In this document: positions 15,176-19,105 of the stretch, piece after piece
Layout: each line of letters opens with the position of its first letter
Position numbering within the stretch: position 1 is the first letter of the stretch
Source of the DNA: an uncultured Methanosarcinales archaeon
GTDB lineage: Archaea; Halobacteriota; Methanosarcinia; Methanotrichales; Methanotrichaceae
Assembly (NCBI GenBank): GCA_937864385.1
Contig: CALMJN010000384.1
Location: 1-19,105 of the forward strand
Length of the DNA stretch: 19,105 nt
Reading direction: 5' to 3'
The notes under the pieces: model-generated
Databases searched by the model: none
Told to the model about the DNA's origin: nothing
The model's input: the letters and a program-made list of their open reading frames with translations, nothing else
Program-made: the position numbers and the translations under genes

Positions 15176-15183
15176 AAATAAAG
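15176..15183 (-). promoter_or_regulatory. Possible TATA box for hpt
   Basis: On the minus strand this reads CTTTATTT, within an AT-rich stretch 67 bases before the hpt ATG. Transcription would begin near 15153 and give a leader of about 44 bases that includes the GAGG ribosome-binding site. Confidence 0.4.
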
Positions 15184-15235
15184 CTATTGCAGGAGCGGCT
15201 CACTCCGGTTGACAGAGATTGGAGAGCTTATGGGA

Positions 15236-15270
15236 GCATCGGCTTTGCATTGAAGCAAAACAATCGATGC
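15236..15270. terminator. Hairpin after the ABC transporter operon
   Basis: Outer arms GCATCG (15236-15241) and CGATGC (15265-15270) enclose inner arms TTTGC (15244-15248) and GCAAA (15255-15259). It lies about 30 bases past the stop of the double ATPase gene. There is no T-run after it on the minus strand, so terminator function is tentative. Confidence 0.35.
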
Positions 15271-15298
15271 CGACGCATCACTTAACCCTCTCTTCAGA

Positions 15299-17047
15299 TC
15301 AGCAGTATTTTTCCAGAGCAGACTGATCTCCAGGCTCTGCTATCAATTCCGCCACATCGCGGTCCAGGATTATATCTCCATTGCCTCCATCATACCTGCC
15401 CGAGGCACAATCCACGAGCCTTCTGGTGTAGGGATGGGAGGGATGGCTTAGGAGCTGATTTGTGGCACCTTCCTCAACAATCCTGCCACTCTGCATCACC
15501 GCCATCCTGTCGCTGATCTTCCTGGCCAGGGCTATATCGTGGGTGATAAAGAGTATGGCCAGCCCCATCCGATCCTGCAGATTCATAAGCAGCTTCAGGA
15601 TCTTGGCCTGAACGCTGGGATCGAGTGCCGAGGTGGGCTCATCGGCAATCAGAAGCTTGGGTCCCAGAGCAAGGGCCCTGGCTATGGCCACCCTCTGCAC
15701 CTCGCCTCCGGAGAGCTGATGGGGATATCTCTTGAGAAAATCATCATCAATCGGCAGCTCGACCATGGACAGAACCTTTTTGGCCCGTTGCAGCCTCTGC
15801 TCATGGCTGCCTTTCTTTTGAACCAGAAGTGGCTCGATCACTGCATTTAGCACATTCATGCGGTGGCTGACCGATTCCCTGGGGTTCTGAAAGATCATCT
15901 GTACCCGGCTGTAAAAGGCGGAGTCTCTCTTCTCCACCCTGCGCCCTTCCAGGATCACGGCTCCTCTGTCCGGCTCATAAAGGCCCATGATCGCCTTTGA
16001 CAGGGAGGTCTTTCCCGAGCCGCTCTCTCCCACCAGGGCTACGGTCTCGCCCTCGCAAAGGGAGATGTTTAAATCGCGCAGCACGGGATAGCAGTCCAAT
16101 GTCAGGCTGAGGGCTTTTATCTCCAGCAGAGGCACAATGCCCCCTCTATGGCAGGCAATGATCCTGCCCTCTTTTTCCGTCTGCTTGGGAACCTCAAGGC
16201 TGCAGATATCAATTCTCTGGGTGCATCTCTGATGAAATGGGCAGCCAGGCAGGCCGTGAACCATCTGGCCTAAAATGCCCTGCAGGTCTTTGGTGGCGTC
16301 CATGGCTGGATAGGAGCGGATCAGGCCCCGGGTATAGGGATGGCGTGGCCCCTTCAATATCTCCTCAGTCCTTCCCATCTCCATAATCCGCCCGGCATAG
16401 AGCACCGCCATCCTCTCCGCCAGTGAGGCGGCAAGAGAGAGGTCATGGGTTATGACCATGCACATCCTTCCCACAATAGCAGACCGAAGCAGCTCGATGA
16501 TATCCGCCTTTGTGAGGGCGTCCAGAGATGCAGTCGGCTCATCCAGTATCAGCAGATCGGGATCATTGACCAGGGCCATGGCGATCAGAGCCCTCTGCTT
16601 CTCCCCACCGCTGAGCTGATGGGGATACATCCCTGCCTTGTCTTTGTTCAGGCCCACGTTGCTCAGGTGCCGCACCGCCAGGCGGCTCGCATCTCTGGCT
16701 CTGGTGCTGCTGCTATGGACCTTTATGGCTTCAGCAATCTGGTCTGCTATCCTCTGCACCGGGTCCAGGGCATCTTCAACATTCTGAAAGACCATGGCCA
16801 TCTCCGCTCCCCGCAGCTCTCTGAATTCCTCTGCCGAGATCCCGAAGAGGCTCCTGCCCTTAAAGCAGATCTCCCCCGAGGCAGATCCCCGGGATAAACC
16901 CATTACGCTGAGCCCCAATGTGCTCTTTCCTGCTCCCGACTCTCCCACCAGTGCCAGGCAGTCGCCCATCTCCAGATCAAGGTCTATTCCCCGCAGTATC
17001 TCCGTCTTGCCAAAAGACAGCCTTAAGTTTCTGATGGAAAGGGTCAT
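15299..17047 (-). CDS. Fused peptide/nickel-type ABC transporter ATP-binding protein
   Basis: A 582-aa protein with two complete ATPase domains in tandem, equivalent to DppD and DppF joined, which energises import through the two neighbouring permeases on the cytoplasmic face. First domain: Walker A GESGAGKST at 35-43, signature LSGGE at 145-149, Walker B with Asp169-Glu170. Second domain: Walker A GESGSGKTS at 340-348, signature LSGGE at 445-449 and LLIADEPTSALD. Between them is an oligopeptide-type C-terminal extension with Cys269, Cys275, Cys282 and Cys299, a spacing like the four Cys of DppD proteins reported to hold an Fe-S cluster; the second half lacks it. Its ATG overlaps the permease stop by four bases (ATGA). 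The substrate may be oligopeptides, nickel or another small ligand; no binding protein lies in the window. Confidence 0.95.
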   Translation of the reverse strand: MTLSIRNLRLSFGKTEILRGIDLDLEMGDCLALVGESGAGKSTLGLSVMGLSRGSASGEICFKGRSLFGISAEEFRELRGAEMAMVFQNVEDALDPVQRIADQIAEAIKVHSSSTRARDASRLAVRHLSNVGLNKDKAGMYPHQLSGGEKQRALIAMALVNDPDLLILDEPTASLDALTKADIIELLRSAIVGRMCMVITHDLSLAASLAERMAVLYAGRIMEMGRTEEILKGPRHPYTRGLIRSYPAMDATKDLQGILGQMVHGLPGCPFHQRCTQRIDICSLEVPKQTEKEGRIIACHRGGIVPLLEIKALSLTLDCYPVLRDLNISLCEGETVALVGESGSGKTSLSKAIMGLYEPDRGAVILEGRRVEKRDSAFYSRVQMIFQNPRESVSHRMNVLNAVIEPLLVQKKGSHEQRLQRAKKVLSMVELPIDDDFLKRYPHQLSGGEVQRVAIARALALGPKLLIADEPTSALDPSVQAKILKLLMNLQDRMGLAILFITHDIALARKISDRMAVMQSGRIVEEGATNQLLSHPSHPYTRRLVDCASGRYDGGNGDIILDRDVAELIAEPGDQSALEKYC

Positions 17048-17919
17048 GCCAGCCTCGCTACACTAATGGACTCTTCTGTGGACTCTTCTCTTCTCAGCCT
17101 GGGATCTAATGCAGTCTCCAGGCTGAAGGAGAGAAAACTGATGCCTATCAATGTGGCGGAAAGGGCCAGGCCGATGGGAACCAGCCACCACTGCCAGACA
17201 TCCAGATAGGTGAAGGCCAGGGCCTGGTTCATCATCTTGCCCCAGCTTATCACCGTGGGATCGGAGACTCCCAGAAAAGCCAGCCCTGCCTCCATAAAGA
17301 CCGCCCTTCTCGCATCCTGCATCATCAGAGCGCAGATGATGGGAGAGAGGTCGGGTATGATATGCTTGGATATTATATGCCCCTTTCCGGCTCCGAAGGT
17401 CCGGGAGGCATTGATGTGCATCCTCTGCTTTAAAGAGAGAACCTGAGAGCGGATGATCCTGGCTCCGCCCGGCCAGGAGAAGAGGGATATGAGCAGTATC
17501 AACAGGGGCAAGCTCGGCCTGAGGTAGGCCGCCACCAGTATCATCACAATGATGGTGGGAAGGGAGATCAAGGCATCTATGATCCTCATGCAGAGCCGCT
17601 CATATAGCCCCCCGACGAGGGCAGCAGAGGCCCCTACAAGCACACTCAATGAACTGGATATGAGTGCTACCGCTCCAGCGACCAAGAGTGAGGTCCTGGC
17701 TCCATAAAGCAGCCTGGCCCAGATGTCCTGGCCCATGGAGTCGGTTCCCAATGGATGGTCTCTATCGGGCGGGCTGAATATATTGCCGGTGTAGTCATGC
17801 GGTGAATAACCGGATAGCAGGGGGGCAAATATGGCCAGGCCGGCGATGACAACCAGCATGAGCGCTCCTGCTTTGGCCAGAGGATCGTGGGAGATCTCTC
17901 CCAGGGCATCAATGTGCAT
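17044..17919 (-). CDS. DppC-like ABC transporter permease
   Basis: A 291-aa inner-membrane permease of the peptide/nickel DppC type. It has an N-terminal helix (about 17-37), then the typical HPLGTDSMGQDIWARLLYGA signature after a periplasm-side segment, four or five further helices, and an EAA-like coupling loop (NASRTFGAGKGHIISKHIIP) that contacts the ATPase. The C-terminal SFSLETALDPRLRR is also typical. The ATG lies eleven bases inside the upstream permease gene and has GAGGGTGA close before it; its own stop overlaps the ATPase start. It forms the transmembrane pore with the DppB-like partner. Confidence 0.94.
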   Translation of the reverse strand: MHIDALGEISHDPLAKAGALMLVVIAGLAIFAPLLSGYSPHDYTGNIFSPPDRDHPLGTDSMGQDIWARLLYGARTSLLVAGAVALISSSLSVLVGASAALVGGLYERLCMRIIDALISLPTIIVMILVAAYLRPSLPLLILLISLFSWPGGARIIRSQVLSLKQRMHINASRTFGAGKGHIISKHIIPDLSPIICALMMQDARRAVFMEAGLAFLGVSDPTVISWGKMMNQALAFTYLDVWQWWLVPIGLALSATLIGISFLSFSLETALDPRLRREESTEESISVARLA

Positions 17920-18988
17920 ATCTCACCCTCGGATCCAGCCTGCTGTAAAGCATATCCACAAGAAAGTTGGCGGTCAGGACGGTCAGGGTGATGACGAGGA
18001 GAATACCCTGGATGAGGGGATAGTCTCGGGCATCAATGGCGGTATTGAGCAGAGAGCCGACCCCTGGATAAGAGAAGACGATCTCTATGAAGAGAGCCCC
18101 GGTAAGCAGTTGGGGTATGCGCAGGCCCGTAGCCGTGGTCAAAGGCAAAAGGCAGTTTCTCCCGGCATGAGCATATTTGATGCATCTCTCCGGGCAGCCC
18201 TTGGCCCTGGCGGCAAGAATAAACGACTCCTCCAGGAGGGTGACAATGGTATTTCTGGCCAGGAGGAAGATTCCGCCCAGTTGCACCAGTATCATCGAGG
18301 ATAGGGGCAGGGCCAGGTGCTTGAGGACATCTACGATGTGAGCCAGCCCCTCATGTCCGGCATATGGAGATGTGGCTCCGGATATGGGCAGAACCTGCAG
18401 GCTCACGGCAAAGATGAGCAGCAGCAATATTCCAATAAAAAAGTCGGGGAATCCTCCCAGGAACATGAGCCCGGCAACCAGGCCACGGTCCAGGGATGAG
18501 CCGCGAGCATAGCCGGATTCAATTCCCAATATCAATCCGATTGCAGTAGCCAGCACAAGCGCCAGGCCGGTGAGAAGAAGGGTCCAGGGCAGAGCCCCCA
18601 GTATCACCTGGGAAACCTGCTCACGGTAGTAATAGGAAAAGCCCAGGTCTCCCTGTAATACCCCCAGGACATAGGCCAGCAACTGATCCCACCAGGATTT
18701 GTCCAGGGACAGCTGCCTGATTAATTGGGCCTCCATCTCATCGCTCATCACCACCAGGGCCTCCTGGCCGTAGATGGCCTGGAGAGGATCGCCGGGCATG
18801 AGGCGGGGAAGGATGAAGTTAAGAGAGAAGATGGCGGCGAGGGCAATCATGTAGTTGACCAAGCTCGATGGAAAGAGGCCAGCAAGCTTGCTTGCCATCC
18901 CCACTCCGGGATGGGCCTCACTTGCCAGGCCATCCGATGCCCTGACTGTCGGCCTATCCCTTGGCCCAAATTTATTGTTCGTATTCAT
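17909..18988 (-). CDS. DppB-like ABC transporter permease
   Basis: A 359-aa permease of the DppB type. A hydrophilic N-terminus of about 40 residues is longer than usual for the family. It is followed by a first helix containing SLNFILPRLMPGDPLQAIYG, about five more helices, and an EAA-like loop (LAARAKGCPERCIKYAHAGR). The C-terminus YSRLDPRVRYAH is characteristic. The start overlaps the stop of the TrmO-like gene by four bases (ATGA). Met31 (near 18898) would give a more standard length, but coupling to the upstream stop favours 18988. Confidence 0.93.
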   Translation of the reverse strand: MNTNNKFGPRDRPTVRASDGLASEAHPGVGMASKLAGLFPSSLVNYMIALAAIFSLNFILPRLMPGDPLQAIYGQEALVVMSDEMEAQLIRQLSLDKSWWDQLLAYVLGVLQGDLGFSYYYREQVSQVILGALPWTLLLTGLALVLATAIGLILGIESGYARGSSLDRGLVAGLMFLGGFPDFFIGILLLLIFAVSLQVLPISGATSPYAGHEGLAHIVDVLKHLALPLSSMILVQLGGIFLLARNTIVTLLEESFILAARAKGCPERCIKYAHAGRNCLLPLTTATGLRIPQLLTGALFIEIVFSYPGVGSLLNTAIDARDYPLIQGILLVITLTVLTANFLVDMLYSRLDPRVRYAH

Positions 18989-19105
18989 ATTCCACCGTCC
19001 TTCTGCCAGGCGATCCTGGCCTGGGGGAAGGAGTCAATTCCCGCCGAATAGGGTTTGATATCCAGAAGCAATGAGCCGTCCAGGGCATCCATGCCCGATA
19101 CCCTG
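18985..19105 (-). CDS. TrmO/TsaA-like protein, C-terminal fragment
   Basis: The window cuts this gene; only the last 39 or so residues are visible. They read RVSGMDALDGSLLLDIKPYS and end in WQKDGGI before TGA at 18985-18987. The DALDG...LDIKPY pattern is the end of the TsaA/TrmO (UPF0066) family, SAM-dependent beta-barrel methyltransferases; bacterial TrmO methylates t6A37 of threonine tRNAs. Archaeal members may have other substrates. Its TGA overlaps the DppB-like start (ATGA), so it is translated in the same operon as the transporter. A link to tRNA modification would be odd for a transporter operon, so its role here may differ. Confidence 0.8.
   Translation of the reverse strand, partial: RVSGMDALDGSLLLDIKPYSAGIDSFPQARIAWQKDGGI

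Overview
This window looks like chromosome from a methanogenic euryarchaeon. The archaeal signs are an archaeal-type hypoxanthine phosphoribosyltransferase, a DUF357 protein, a COG2403 protein (cyclic 2,3-diphosphoglycerate synthetase family), TATA-box promoters of the CTAAATAG type (two of them spaced for leaderless transcripts), and GGAGG/GGTG ribosome-binding sites. A bacterial-type uvrB in this setting fits mesophilic methanogens. Gene content and moderately high GC suggest the Methanotrichaceae or another Methanosarcinales lineage, but the sequence alone does not prove that. I see no rRNA, tRNA, transposase or CRISPR array.

Layout. (1) 54-2380, minus strand: a COG2403 gene followed by carbamate kinase. 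The carbamate kinase reading frame has no ATG/GTG/TTG at its true N-terminus. (2) 2381-2476: a divergent promoter region with two abutting palindromes, then an aldehyde dehydrogenase at 2477-3952 (plus). (3) 4027-4658, plus: a 27-codon leader ORF overlapping an NADPH-dependent FMN reductase by one base. A 14-bp tandem repeat covers the reductase stop codon. (4) 4757-6669, minus: a SAM methyltransferase and a ketopantoate reductase-family protein. (5) 6817-8343, plus: a class I glutamine amidotransferase followed by three small ORFs (a 34-aa cationic Trp-rich peptide, an 81-aa membrane protein and a 62-aa AbrB-like protein). (6) 8368-10347, plus: uvrB. (7) 10454-13941, plus: an unrecognised 327-aa protein followed by an 820-aa membrane protein that places a DUF362 domain between two membrane modules, with 21-bp repeats in both linkers. 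(8) 14110-15109, minus: hpt followed by a Cys-bearing DUF357 gene. (9) 15299-19105, minus: a tightly overlapping operon reading TrmO/TsaA-like 3' end, DppB-like permease, DppC-like permease, and a fused double ABC ATPase.

How the genes work together. Most of the window is housekeeping: purine salvage, CoA precursor synthesis, nucleotide excision repair, and oligopeptide or nickel uptake. The least explained parts are the 10454-13941 pair, the small-gene cluster before uvrB, and the regulatory palindromes at 2416-2448. Function calls rest on motifs I can read. No database search was made.
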